Source: Candidatus Roizmanbacteria bacterium RIFCSPLOWO2_01_FULL_40_13 (lineage in GTDB: Bacteria; Patescibacteriota; Microgenomatia; UBA1406; GWC2-37-13). Taken from it: a stretch of DNA of 48,396 bases. Location: positions 434 through 48,829 of the forward strand of contig MGAN01000021.1 of assembly GCA_001789745.1 (NCBI GenBank), given 5' to 3'. Shown here piece by piece: positions 1-8,390 of this stretch. The position numbers were made by a program, and so were the translations under genes. Within the stretch, counting starts at the first letter, position 1; each line of letters begins with the position of its first letter. Under the pieces are notes generated by a model that saw only the letters and a list, made by a program, of their open reading frames with translations, was not told the DNA's origin and made no database searches.

Positions 1-293
1 CTTCGAGGGAATGACATAAAGATACCCCGCAGCTCTGCTGCGGGGTAGTTCATTATCCAAGCACAAGGATATAAATAATTAAGAAGTATAAAGGTTCTTT
101 AAATTTTTTGCGTTCCGAAGGTCCTGAGCGGAGTCGAAGGATTTATTTTTAGATCCCGCTTTCAGCGACTTTTACGAGCCGACAGTTTTGGAGGCGCGGA
201 GCCGCAAAAAATATTATTATGAATCGGCCGGAATTAAACCAAGCCTCGGGTTATACCTAAAACTCTCCATCGGCCGATTCAAAAGACTTATTA
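1..293. other. Gene-free left edge with repeat debris
   Basis: I see no supported gene here. Positions 23-47 form a perfect 10-bp stem with a 5-base loop (TACCCCGCAG / CTGCGGGGTA), without a following T-run, so it is a repeat hairpin and at best a factor-dependent terminator. Around 119-141 lies the common repeat word CTGAGCGGAGTCGAAGG, which recurs near 2090, 14065 and elsewhere. An open frame on the + strand from 188 into the peptidase gene is antisense to that gene and is not supported. Confidence 0.5.
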
Positions 294-1163
294 TCAAGCG
301 AAATATGGTCTATCACTTGAATCAGTTAAAAATAAGGGGTTTTTCCCCATACTCAATTTGTTGTAATGTGTTGGATAGTGATGATCTTGCATATATATGT
401 CATATGGGTCTCTCCTCCAATCTTTTTTCCCATTTGTGTAATTTCGCTGAAATTCATCCATATGTATGTGAGGGATGCTCCAAGAAGGAGTATTTGGATT
501 TATTACATATGGTCTTTCGTAACCTGCTATATAGTCTTCTTCATCAGCTAGACCAGAATAACCAACAAAACCGATTTGCTCGCCAATTTTTACAAATTCA
601 ACATTTGAATTGTTACCGACCATCATGTCTGCGGGAGTTAAAATATGACCCGTAGCTACCCATGATGCGCCATTTTTTACTGGCATACTAAAGGGGATAT
701 TGTCAGCAATATTTGAAAGGTGACCAAGTTGCACAAACCTGTTTTGTTCAGGGTTATAAATTTGTACAAAATAACCTATCCCAAACTGCTGTCTTATTCC
801 GTTTTTCACTTTTACATTTCCTTTCCTATCAACTAATGGAAATGAATGATAAGAAGACATTGCATATCCATCGCATGGGGCAACCACTGGATGTCCATAC
901 GGTAATTCAAAATCGACAGCACCATGACCAAAAGGCACAACTTTTCTTACCCTTGTCGAGTAGTACCAACCTTCTGAAACACAATAATGTTCTTTTCGAC
1001 CGATGCCTAATTGACCGGATCTCAATTGTGCGTGGTCAAGTCCATCTTTTGTGAAAGGAAGGCGCAAATATGGCACGGGTTCTATAGATTTGTCTTCTCC
1101 AGGATATATAGGTTTATGACGAAAGTATCGTGCGGCTTCTGATAATAGTATTTCGTGAATCAT
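294..1163 (-). CDS. M23-family (LytM-like) metallopeptidase homologue
   Basis: This 289-residue protein carries the zinc-site pattern of M23 endopeptidases, which cleave peptide cross-bridges of peptidoglycan: H80 and D84 in a GHGAVD context (HxxxD), a GHLS motif with H148, and the HxH pair H232/H234 in PHIHMD. The surrounding segment 'HPVVAPCDGYA' fits the beta-strand core of the family. There is no signal peptide or membrane segment, so a cytoplasmic or non-classically exported protein, or a role other than wall cleavage, must be considered. The N-terminal 70 residues match nothing I recognise. The gene is divergent from the sulfotransferase at 1231 with 67 bp between the two starts. A TATATT box lies 7 bases upstream of the ATG, consistent with a leaderless start. 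Confidence 0.7.
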   Translation of the reverse strand: MIHEILLSEAARYFRHKPIYPGEDKSIEPVPYLRLPFTKDGLDHAQLRSGQLGIGRKEHYCVSEGWYYSTRVRKVVPFGHGAVDFELPYGHPVVAPCDGYAMSSYHSFPLVDRKGNVKVKNGIRQQFGIGYFVQIYNPEQNRFVQLGHLSNIADNIPFSMPVKNGASWVATGHILTPADMMVGNNSNVEFVKIGEQIGFVGYSGLADEEDYIAGYERPYVINPNTPSWSIPHIHMDEFQRNYTNGKKDWRRDPYDIYMQDHHYPTHYNKLSMGKNPLFLTDSSDRPYFA

Positions 1164-1230
1164 ATCTCTAAATATATCAATATGCTACAAATTTGGTACA
1201 ATACGCTTTGATTTTACTAAATATACAACT

Positions 1231-1974
1231 ATGGCTGTAGAGCGTGGAATTATTACAAGTGTCCATATCCCCAAAACCGGCGGAGTAAGCCTGAAGAAAT
1301 TTTGGGTTGATCTTTTCGGAGCAGAGAACGTATTTTTTTCATATCCCAACAAAGGTGGATTATACAGAGCTTCAGAAGAAGGATTATTTAGACAACCAAA
1401 CCCCTTTATGTATCAACTAAAGAGAAGGCTCATAGAAACTAATCTTGGGCGCTTTTTGTATCAATCTATATATAAGGCCACAAGACCGAATATTGCTATT
1501 CTTCATGATGAAATAGTCCCTCCAGAATGCAAAGTCGTGCATGGCCATTTTACTCCTGATCATTTTGCCAAAACAATCAAAGATGCGCGATTAGTAACTG
1601 TTTTGCGAGAGCCATTAGATAGAGCTAAATCTCATTATAAATATCTGCGAGATCATGTACGTATTATGGCGATCAAAAAAGAATTTTTTCGACCAAATAT
1701 GTCGTTTGAGGAATTTGCGGAGCTTCCGTATCAAACAAACTATCAGTATAGACATCTTCATGGGGTTTCACTAAATAAATTTGATGTTGTTGGAACCATG
1801 AAAGCACTTGATTGTTATTGCAAGAATTTTGATCCAGAAGGAAATGTGTCTTTATCTAAATTGAATACAACTGCGGGTGATGTGTCCGTATCAGAACAAT
1901 TCAAAAATAGATTTCAGCAGTTAAATTCGCTCGACTATCAAATTTATAACGAAGCGCTATTAAGAACTTCATGA
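1231..1974 (+). CDS. Sulfotransferase family protein
   Basis: This 247-residue protein has the two PAPS-binding signatures of the sulfotransferase superfamily: a 5'-phosphosulfate loop at the N-terminus (HIPKTGGVSL, about residues 12-21, with Lys15 the expected catalytic lysine) and a 3'-phosphate motif (VLREPLDRAKSHY, about residues 126-138). An HGHF motif between them resembles the family-2 (heparan/chondroitin-type, Sulfotransfer_2) group. It would transfer sulfate from PAPS to a carbohydrate or other acceptor. No signal peptide or membrane segment is visible, so it is probably cytosolic. No PAPS-synthesis genes are in the window; the acceptor is unknown. It ends in repeat-rich DNA. Confidence 0.75.
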   Translation: MAVERGIITSVHIPKTGGVSLKKFWVDLFGAENVFFSYPNKGGLYRASEEGLFRQPNPFMYQLKRRLIETNLGRFLYQSIYKATRPNIAILHDEIVPPECKVVHGHFTPDHFAKTIKDARLVTVLREPLDRAKSHYKYLRDHVRIMAIKKEFFRPNMSFEEFAELPYQTNYQYRHLHGVSLNKFDVVGTMKALDCYCKNFDPEGNVSLSKLNTTAGDVSVSEQFKNRFQQLNSLDYQIYNEALLRTS

Positions 1975-2285
1975 CTATAATTTTTGAATAAAAGTACCTA
2001 ACAATTTTTGCGTTTTTTCTTCTTTCTTTTTCTTTTACGGCGACTAACCTCACGTTTCAAAAAAGGCGGATTTGACGGGCTTTCCGCGGAGCACTTCGAC
2101 TTCGCTCAGTGTAAAGCGGGCGCGGAAAGCGCTACCTCCCGACCTCCTTTCAATTCTTACTGGCTGGCACTATTAAACTTTGTCTGCATCTTCTACAAAC
2201 AACAAATCCAAAAACAATTTATTTATACTCACCCTACTTTTATTTTACCTAATAAATCTCACATATATCGTTAATATAACCAAAT
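1975..2285. other. Intergenic region with repeat debris
   Basis: About 310 bases without a convincing gene. It holds a GC-rich patch (2060-2150) containing the repeat word CTTCGACTTCGCTCAGTG at 2095-2112 and a degenerate inverted repeat of GCGGA/TCCGC words, then AT-rich sequence. A small open frame from 2008 is low-complexity and repeat-derived and is not annotated. Confidence 0.4.
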
Positions 2286-2744
2286 CTAAATCTCTTTTTT
2301 GGTATGACCCCAACTTGCAACTCCGTTTAGGATATCAGCTTCGGATGAATTACCAAGCATCTTTTGTAAATCCGGTAGTTGTTTTATATCAGTAGCTAAT
2401 TGTTTTAATTCGTCTAATGCTCTTTGATTTTTATTATTTTGCCACTCTCTCCAAGCTGTATTGATTCTTGATTTAACCACCATCTGAACATATTTTAAAA
2501 GTGATTCGGCTTTATAGGGATATTCGGGAAAAATTTTATCAATTGCGGTTCCGCTTTCTAACCACCTCTTTACTTGTTTATATGAATAAGGTTCCGGTGT
2601 GGCTCGGTTTAAATGTGTGACTATACCTAATGATGTAGCGAGAGAAAAATCTTGTTCGCTTTTACCCTCTTGTGCTTTTAAAAGTTGAGTAAATTCATAA
2701 TCTTCCGCTCCGGTTGAGGGAGTATTCGTTGCTATAGAAATCAT
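2286..2744 (-). pseudogene. 3' fragment of a frameshifted glycosyltransferase
   Basis: This frame encodes the C-terminal part (about 152 residues from an internal ATG) of the glycosyltransferase begun at 3700. The frame is open upstream of its first ATG through 'ALLAKPENYIAG', and this joins exactly to the upstream frame if the run of seven G at 2780-2786 (minus strand) is read as eight, that is, after a -1 shift. The fragment contains 'GAEDYEF', where the ED is in the position of the catalytic-base motif of GT2 inverting enzymes. I see no promoter or Shine-Dalgarno for the ATG at 2744, so it is very unlikely to be an independent gene. Confidence 0.65.
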
Positions 2745-2770
2745 TCCGGCAATATAATTTTCCGGTTTTG

Positions 2771-3700
2771 CTAATAATGCCCCCCCGATAGGGATACTAA
2801 TCGGTCTCTTGTGTTTGTAAGCATAAATCCTACTTGTGCGCCTCCTACCGGAACATCTGCTGGGGATCCGGTTTCAGAATCAATAACTTTGAATCTGTCT
2901 TTTGTTCCGATAGCAACAAGCTTTCTTCTTTTCAAATTATTAAAAAGAGCTTTTAATGGAGGAATCGATCCTTTAAATTTTTCATCCGAATATTCGAGAA
3001 TTGTTTCCGCATCAGTTTGGAATATGGCATCCGGTCGATAATTATCGTCACTCATTGATTTTTTGAGTGCGTGGACAACATCTCTGACCGCTCTTATTTT
3101 TCCCGCATTTGCTCCGTTACTGTCCGTGAATGGCTGATCTACAAGAATGATCCTATTACCGTCCGATCTTGTAAATTTTGAAACTAAAGGTAAAGTTAAA
3201 TCCCACGGCGTGGACGAATTAAATACCCCTGCAGGTTGCTTCGTATTAATCGCAGTTGTATTAGAAATGTTTAGTTGATCTTTTTGGACTTTTAAAAACT
3301 CTACCAGTTTCGCTCGCAATTGTTCTCCTAATTCTGCCGTTTTCCCGCCTCCGTTATTTGCGACGATAATAAAATCCAAATTAAATCCACTTTCTTTGGC
3401 TTGTTTTACTAAATCGGCTATCGATCTTTCAAACATTTTCATCGTGGTCATATCAGAAGTTTCTTCCCATAATGAAGTTACAACCGTAACGAGTGGACGT
3501 TTGTCAGGAAATTCACTGTGTTCGACTGGCATTTGAGAAGGATTTTTTTCCAATGCCGAAGTTAATGCTGTTAAATTATTCTTATAATCACCGATTAGAT
3601 TTGCTCTAATTTTAGAAAATTTCTCCTCTTTTGCTACTGGACTGAACTTTTGCAAAATATTACTTTGAGTTGGATTAACACTTTCGCCTGATTCAACCAT
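2771..3700 (-). pseudogene. Glycosyltransferase family 2-like protein, 5' fragment (frameshifted)
   Basis: The 309-residue frame shows a GT-A-type nucleotide-sugar fold: a first strand 'PLVTVVTSLWEE' near residue 70, 'DFIIVANNGGG' near 110, and 'IFQTDAETIL' near 225-234, where TDAET is a DxD-like metal motif. A 'PVGGAQVGFML' stretch precedes the break. It terminates at a TAG just after a run of seven G (2780-2786 on the reverse strand); one extra G, or a -1 shift, restores the frame into the segment ending at 2286, giving a protein of about 470 residues. There is no membrane segment. Whether the break is a sequencing error, decay, slippage or phase variation cannot be decided from the sequence. 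Confidence 0.65.
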
Positions 3701-3842
3701 TTGATAAAAATTTTATTAAATTAATAAAAACATAGCAACAATAATTGAAGAAGTATTAATACAAAAAATTGAAAGGTTAGAACTTTAAAATAGATTTATT
3801 TTAAGATCTAAAGTTACCTTATTTTTGCTTTTTAAAACCGGG
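3701..3842. other. AT-rich spacer upstream of the glycosyltransferase
   Basis: AT-rich sequence between the glycosyltransferase start and tRNA-Gln, with a TAAAAT candidate -10 box about 9 bases upstream of the glycosyltransferase ATG. No gene is seen. Confidence 0.3.
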
Positions 3843-3913
3843 CTGGGAGACTAGGATTCGAACCTAGATAAACGGATTCAGAGTCCGTTGTCCTACCGTT
3901 AGACGATCTCCCA
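3843..3913 (-). tRNA. tRNA-Gln (anticodon CUG)
   Basis: Read on the minus strand, the sequence folds as a tRNA: acceptor stem TGGGAGA / TCTCCCA (3907-3913 with 3844-3850), D arm containing CTAACGGTAGGAC, anticodon stem ACGGA/TCCGT with loop CTCTGAA, T arm with GGTTCGAATCC, and discriminator G at 3843. The anticodon CTG is complementary to + strand bases 3879-3881 and reads CAG (Gln). The bases after the discriminator are CCC, so the CCA end is not encoded and must be added by tRNA nucleotidyltransferase. It stands alone between two protein genes. Confidence 0.93.
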
Positions 3914-4034
3914 ACTCGAATTCCAATCCTTCTCTATTTTACCAAAATTTATCTTAGACAATACGGAATGCCCTGATTCCAATTGATGTTTAACCGGGAA
4001 GATTAGATTTATAAAAAACTAGCTGAAGGTTATT

Positions 4035-4643
4035 TTACAGTCCTATTTCCGGCGCAATATTTTTCATCGCGTTCAAACAAACTTCCACAAACTTCTCTAA
4101 GGGCAAATTTAGGCCGCCGGTATCCGAACACTTCTTTATATCCTCTCGTCTTGTGCCGGCTGCGAATTTGGGTTCCTTAAGCAGCCTTTTTATTACTGAT
4201 TTTAATTTAACGTCCGTCAATTTTTTACTTGAATAAACTAAAGCAACTGCTGTTACCAGTCCGGTCAAACTGTCGGCACAGAATATCGACCATTCGGCTT
4301 TAGTTTTTGGCGTAACCCCGGTCAGTTCGGGTCCATGGGCTTTGATTATCTGATAAGCATTATCGTTGACTCTCAAATTATATTTCGCCAATACTTCGTT
4401 GACCTTCAAGGGATGATCGGCTTTTGTATCTCCCCAGTAAGCTATATCATGCAGGAATCCCGCCAGCATCCAGTCTTCTTTTGGGGCTTCTTCAGGCCCC
4501 AATAGATTATTTAGTTTAAAATAATCATAGAGTCCGCCCATACAAGACTCCAAAGCCAGACAATGTCTGTAAATGTTCTCCGCCAGCATCTCCTTCGCCG
4601 CTATCAAATATTTCTCCCTGTCTTGATAAATCATATTGGTCAT
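4035..4643 (-). CDS. HD-domain hydrolase
   Basis: The 202-residue protein has the hallmarks of a small HD-superfamily phosphohydrolase: H in 'HCLALESCM', the HD pair in 'GFLHDIAYWGD' (about residues 84-94), 'KAHGPE' and the later 'FCADSLTGL' aspartate, which together make the metal site. Proteins of this type in related genomes are annotated only as HD hydrolases, and the substrate is not predictable. No membrane segment. The ATG at 4643 lies within a palindromic repeat (about 4640-4695), so the next in-frame ATG at 4634 may be the true start. It lies downstream of leuS on the same strand but is separated by hairpin repeats. Confidence 0.75.
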   Translation of the reverse strand: MTNMIYQDREKYLIAAKEMLAENIYRHCLALESCMGGLYDYFKLNNLLGPEEAPKEDWMLAGFLHDIAYWGDTKADHPLKVNEVLAKYNLRVNDNAYQIIKAHGPELTGVTPKTKAEWSIFCADSLTGLVTAVALVYSSKKLTDVKLKSVIKRLLKEPKFAAGTRREDIKKCSDTGGLNLPLEKFVEVCLNAMKNIAPEIGL

Positions 4644-4733
4644 TCCGGCTTGCTTGCGCTTCGAAGCTCGAAGAGCGAAGTGGTGACCGGAATCCTCGTT
4701 ATCAATTTATATTTATACAGCCTCATGCCAGCC

Positions 4734-4762
4734 CGATTTCCAACCGCTGCGGTTGGAAATCG
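4734..4762. terminator. Perfect 14-bp palindrome after leuS
   Basis: CGATTTCCAACCGC and its exact complement are separated by one base, giving in practice a 13-bp stem with a 3-base loop, 16 bases after the leuS stop on the minus strand. There is no T-run after it on either strand, so it may stabilise the leuS 3' end rather than act as an intrinsic terminator. Confidence 0.45.
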
Positions 4763-4777
4763 TGGCCTTAAATTAAT

Positions 4778-7468
4778 CTAATTTACAACTAAGTTCAGTA
4801 TTTTACCTTTCACGTAGATTACTTTAAATTTTTTCCCAGCCAAATATTTTTTTATTTTTTCACTTTCCATTGCTTTGCTCTCTATATATTTTTGGTCTTC
4901 CAGCTTCTCACTTGTCACTTTCAACATCTCTCTTAATTTACCGTTCACCTGCACCGGCAGATTAACCAATTCTTCACTTATTTCACGTCCGGTCGCTGTC
5001 CATTTTGACAGATGAATCGATTTTTTCTCTCCAAAAAAATTTCTCCAGATCTCTTCGGTCATGTATGGCGCAAAAGGCGCCAAAATCTGCAAAAATTTCT
5101 TGGCGTTTTCTATGCTTAATGTTTCATATTTCATGTTATATCTTGATTCCCATTCCTTCAAAAACTCCATCATCGCCGCAATCGCGGTGTTCATCTTAAT
5201 CTTTTCGATATCAGCGGTTACCTTCCTGATAGTTTTTTGCAATTTTGAAACTAGTTGTGGACTTTCATTAAAAGATGAGGCAATAGCATTTTTTTCACTT
5301 TCGAGGGGACCGCGAGCTTGTCGAGCGATGATACTCTCGTGTGATAAAAATTGCGTTGCCGAATCTTTATATCCTTGAAAAATCTTCCAAACGCGGTTCA
5401 AAAATCTGTGTACTCCGGCTATTGTCTTATCCGACCAAGGGCCGGTTGCCTCATACGGCATCATAAAACAAAGATACATCCTTACCGTGTCGCTGCCGTA
5501 TTCGGCGACCACGTCATCCGGATTGATCACATTGCCTTTTGACTTGCTCATCCTTGCCCCATCCGGTCCCAGTACTACTCCGTGCTGAATTCTCTTTAAA
5601 GCAAACTCCTCATAGTCTACCAAGCCCAAATCCTTAAAAAACTTGGTAAAAAATCTGGCATACAAGGTATGACCCAAAGTGTGCTCTGCCCCGCCGAAAT
5701 AAACATCCACGGGCGTGAGTTCTTTCACATTACTCTTGTCGAATGGGGCTTCAGTATAATTCGGACTCACATACCTATACCAATACCAAGCGGAGTCGAA
5801 AAACGTGTCCAAAGTTTCCGCATCCCGCTTTGCCTCACTTCCACAACGAGGACATTTCACGTTCAGCCATTTTTTATTCGTAGCCAAAGGCGGCTTTCCT
5901 TTCGGTGTGAAATCGACTTCGTAGGGCAATTCCACCGGCAAATTTTCTAATGGAACCGGATGTATCATATATTCTTTTCCCTCAACAATTGTATAATCAA
6001 CTCCGCTTCTTAAACTTTTGACTTTGGATTTTTGACTTTTAACTTCCCAGCAATTCCGACAGTAAATTATGGGTACCGGTGTTCCCCAATATCTTTGTCT
6101 TGACACCGACCAATCACGAAGATGGTAAGTTACTACCCTTTTCCCCCATCCCTTCTTTTCAAAATAATCCATAGTCATCTGCATTGCTTTCTTAAAAGGT
6201 ATTCCATTTAGAAAATCAGAATTTACCATAACTCCACCGTGCTCCACAACATCTTCTTTTTTTTCAATTGGGTCTGTTTCTCCCTTTGGTCCAGTAACAA
6301 CTCTCGGAATTGGAATACCGAATTTCTTTGCAAAATCAAAATCTCGATAATCGTGTCCGGGACAGCCCTGTACCGCTCCTGTACCTACGCTCATCAAAAC
6401 AAAATCCGAGATCCAGATTGGGATTGGTTTTCCAGTTAGCTGATTAATCGCATAAAATCCGGTAAAAATACCGGTTTTATCCTTCTCGGCAATTTTTCTT
6501 TCTTCTTCTGTTTCGTGTTTGGCCTTCTCAACATACTTTTTAATTTCGTTTAGTGTTTTTTCGCCCACTTTTAACTTTTTATTCAAAATTTTAGTGACAA
6601 AAGGATGTTCTGGAGCAACTACTAAAAATGTCGCTCCAAAATTAACCGGAGTAGTAGTAAAACAAGTAATGGTTTCATTTGAATCTTTAATTTTATATGT
6701 AATATTAATTCCTTCCTTCCTCCCAATCCAATTATTCTGCCCGATCTGCACCTGTTTCGGCCAATCAACCCCATTTGCTTTTTGGGAACCCTCAGGGTTC
6801 CCAAGCTCGCTATTTTCATTTTTTTTCCACAATAATCTATTTGCATACTTTGTAATTCTCAAAAACCACTGCTCGACTTGCTTCTGAATGACAACCGTTC
6901 CGCATCTCCAGCATTTGCCGTTCTCGATATTCTCGTTGGCGAGTACCGTCTGACAGCTTGGACACCAGTTAGACAAAGCCATACCTCGGTAAGCAAGACC
7001 ACGTTCGTACATCTTTAAAAATATCCACTGGTTCCACTTGTAATATTCAGGCAAGCAGGTTATTACAACTTCCTCCCAATTGTTCAACATCGTCCCCATG
7101 GTCTGGAATTGCCTGGTCATATTTTCGACATTCTTCATCGTCCAATCCTTGGGGTGAACCCCGTGTTTTATTGCGGCGTTCTCAGCCGGAAGCCCGAAAG
7201 CATCGTATCCTATAGGATAAAAAACATTGAAGCCGCTCATCCTTTTGAAACGAGCCAAAATATCAGGAATTGCGAAAGAAAACCAATGCCCGACATGCAG
7301 ATCTCCCGAAGTATAAGGCAGCTCTACTAAAACATAATATTTTTTTGCTTGCCCCGCAAGTCCCGATTGGGTCGGGAGATGTGGAGAAAATTGAAAATTG
7401 AAAATTTTTTCCCTCTTCCATACCTCTCTCCACTTACTCTCAAATTCTTTCGGTTGATATTTTTGCAT
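4778..7468 (-). CDS. leuS: Leucyl-tRNA synthetase
   Basis: This cytosolic class I synthetase charges tRNA-Leu. The HIGH box appears as HVGH in 'TSGDLHVGHWF' (near residue 55), Zn-finger cysteine pairs occur in 'NWCPSCQTV' and 'CWRCGTV', the CP1 editing region includes 'CFTTTPVNFGATFLVVAPEH', and the KMSKS box is 'ARMSKSKGN' (near residue 640). I place the start at the ATG at 7468 (896 residues) because the upstream TTG at 7477 overlaps a perfect -10 box. Three in-frame repeat insertions are visible: about residues 30-43 (HLPTQSGLAGQAKK), a KSQKSKVKS heptad patch near 478-487, and a 30-residue segment at about 702-731 encoded by repeat family G, which is also present outside genes at 28348. 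Function is very likely intact. Confidence 0.97.
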   Translation of the reverse strand: MQKYQPKEFESKWREVWKREKIFNFQFSPHLPTQSGLAGQAKKYYVLVELPYTSGDLHVGHWFSFAIPDILARFKRMSGFNVFYPIGYDAFGLPAENAAIKHGVHPKDWTMKNVENMTRQFQTMGTMLNNWEEVVITCLPEYYKWNQWIFLKMYERGLAYRGMALSNWCPSCQTVLANENIENGKCWRCGTVVIQKQVEQWFLRITKYANRLLWKKNENSELGNPEGSQKANGVDWPKQVQIGQNNWIGRKEGINITYKIKDSNETITCFTTTPVNFGATFLVVAPEHPFVTKILNKKLKVGEKTLNEIKKYVEKAKHETEEERKIAEKDKTGIFTGFYAINQLTGKPIPIWISDFVLMSVGTGAVQGCPGHDYRDFDFAKKFGIPIPRVVTGPKGETDPIEKKEDVVEHGGVMVNSDFLNGIPFKKAMQMTMDYFEKKGWGKRVVTYHLRDWSVSRQRYWGTPVPIIYCRNCWEVKSQKSKVKSLRSGVDYTIVEGKEYMIHPVPLENLPVELPYEVDFTPKGKPPLATNKKWLNVKCPRCGSEAKRDAETLDTFFDSAWYWYRYVSPNYTEAPFDKSNVKELTPVDVYFGGAEHTLGHTLYARFFTKFFKDLGLVDYEEFALKRIQHGVVLGPDGARMSKSKGNVINPDDVVAEYGSDTVRMYLCFMMPYEATGPWSDKTIAGVHRFLNRVWKIFQGYKDSATQFLSHESIIARQARGPLESEKNAIASSFNESPQLVSKLQKTIRKVTADIEKIKMNTAIAAMMEFLKEWESRYNMKYETLSIENAKKFLQILAPFAPYMTEEIWRNFFGEKKSIHLSKWTATGREISEELVNLPVQVNGKLREMLKVTSEKLEDQKYIESKAMESEKIKKYLAGKKFKVIYVKGKILNLVVN
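5275..5365. repeat. Family G element inside leuS
   Basis: A roughly 90-bp element bounded by GGCAA/TTGCC and by TTTTTTTCAC/GTGATAAAAA inverted ends, near-identical to 28348-28440. Here it is read through in frame as about 30 residues (ATQFLSHESIIARQARG...) in the C-terminal anticodon-binding region of LeuS. Confidence 0.8.
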
Positions 7469-7476
7469 ATTTAGCA

Positions 7477-7527
7477 ATTATATCCCGCTTAAATTCCTTT
7501 GACAAGTGCTATTTCAAGCGTTAAAAT
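7477..7527. promoter_or_regulatory. Overlapping divergent promoters of leuS and the 7535 gene
   Basis: Forward: TTGACA (7499-7504), 17 bases, TAAAAT (7522-7527), then 7 bases to the ATG at 7535. Reverse: TTGTCA (7505-7500), 17 bases, TATAAT (7482-7477), then 8 bases to the leuS ATG at 7468. The two -35 boxes occupy the same palindromic bases, so the two polymerases should compete. The start-codon distances leave essentially no 5' untranslated region in either direction. Confidence 0.8.
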
Positions 7528-7534
7528 AGTCCAC

Positions 7535-7795
7535 ATGACTGAATTACCTAGCGATCCCTTTAAAAATGCAGAAGATTTTGCCCAACGCATACCTCCAGGA
7601 TCTTTAGTCATTGTTGTACCTTCTGATTTGTTAGCAATAACACTTCCTGGCTTCATTTATGTTGATCCACGTCAAAAAGTACACGTTCTATATGATATTA
7701 ATCCAGAAGATTCATACAGTCGGGGTTTTGTCCCTTTTGAAGAATTGCAAAAAGCGCCTCCCGAAAGGATAGATGCAGCTATATTTCTGAAATAA
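7535..7795 (+). CDS. Hypothetical protein, 86 residues
   Basis: I do not recognise this protein. From the ATG at 7535 it reads MTELPSDPFKNAEDF..., with an amphipathic core 'GSLVIVVPSDLLAITLPGF' followed by 'VDPRQKVHVLYDINPED'. No cysteines, signal peptide or convincing membrane helix are seen. The start is chosen because a TTGACA-17-TAAAAT promoter sits 7 bases upstream; a longer frame would begin inside that promoter. The strong promoter shared with leuS is the best evidence that it is expressed. Confidence 0.55.
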   Translation: MTELPSDPFKNAEDFAQRIPPGSLVIVVPSDLLAITLPGFIYVDPRQKVHVLYDINPEDSYSRGFVPFEELQKAPPERIDAAIFLK

Positions 7796-7988
7796 ATTTG
7801 CTTAAAATTCTTTTTATAAATATACCGTTCGTAGTTCAATTTGCGAAAATAAGTGAGTCATTGGAGCGTACGAACGGTTATGCCGCTGGCAATTCAATTA
7901 CGTAGCGGTATACTTTAGATAACTTAAGGGATTGCAACTGATACCACGTGTCATAAATCTATAAAACCGTCAAGACAGCTACGTTAGG

Positions 7989-8118
7989 TATAGCGATCGC
8001 AAAACGAAATGGCAGATTGTATTCTGTGTCATGCTGAATTTATTTCAGCATCTTATCATTCAGATCCTGAACCAAGTTCAGGATGACAAATACGACATTT
8101 TGTTTTGCGCTAACTATA
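7989..8118. repeat. Family A palindromic element, copy 1
   Basis: About 130 bp with imperfect inverted ends (TATAGCGATCGCAAAACGAAATG and the complement of TATAGTTAGCGCAAAACAAAATG) and two nested hairpins (CTGAA...TTCAG and CCTGAA...TTCAGG). Related copies lie at 12141, 24727, 29698, 32050 and 35796. Confidence 0.8.
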
Positions 8119-8175
8119 ACTGCTTATATCTCTTACTACTACTGACGTTTCTAAAACTGTATACCTATCGCCCCA

Positions 8176-8281
8176 TATATACCCGTCTTAGTTGATTTTG
8201 CAAATTTTCAACTAAAAATATCTTATTAAATCAACTTTAGATGGGTATATACTGATTGCAATCTCAATCAATAGAAGTATA
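8176..8281. repeat. Family B palindromic element, copy 1
   Basis: About 106 bp with TATACCCGTCTTAGTTGATT pairing to AAATCAACTTTAGATGGGT and a tail ending GATTGCAATC...AGAAGTATA. The word TTAGTTGA occurs once direct and twice inverted, so two alternative hairpins are possible. Confidence 0.8.
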
Positions 8282-8351
8282 GTTTTAACAATTTTGATCT
8301 TAATTTCAGGTCCTAACCATTATTCTCTCAAGCACGGTTTATCAAGTCCTG

Positions 8352-8380
8352 TTGACAAAAAGAAGAAGAAGAAGTAAAAT
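8352..8380 (+). promoter_or_regulatory. Promoter of the 8391 gene
   Basis: TTGACA (8352-8357), a 17-base spacer of AAG repeats, and TAAAAT (8375-8380). The first in-frame ATG, at 8391, starts 10 bases after the -10 box, so the message would have a leader of only a few bases. A TTG start at the -35 box itself is therefore unlikely. Confidence 0.7.
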
Positions 8381-8390
8381 CGCCCATAAT

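Larger units (their letters stand above)
7796..8350. other. Repeat-filled intergenic region
   Basis: No gene is supported. The stretch is a string of hairpins: an inverted repeat ACCGTTCGTA/TACGAACGGT at 7824-7878, a second GCCGCT/AGCGGT hairpin at 7881-7911, a full family A element at 7989-8118 and a full family B element at 8176-8281. The end nearest 8352 carries the promoter of the next gene. Confidence 0.6.

Noticed and set aside
188-1054. Open frames on the plus strand opposite the M23 gene
   Set aside because: They are antisense to a gene with intact metal-site motifs and have no recognisable domains or promoters.
2008-2274. An 88-residue open frame
   Set aside because: It starts in a T-rich tract and passes through repeat words (CTTCGACTTCGCTCAGTG); no domain or start signal.
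2771-2790. Selenocysteine or recoded stop at the glycosyltransferase break
   Set aside because: The stop is TAG and reading through it does not restore the conserved downstream frame; a -1 shift at the G7 run does.
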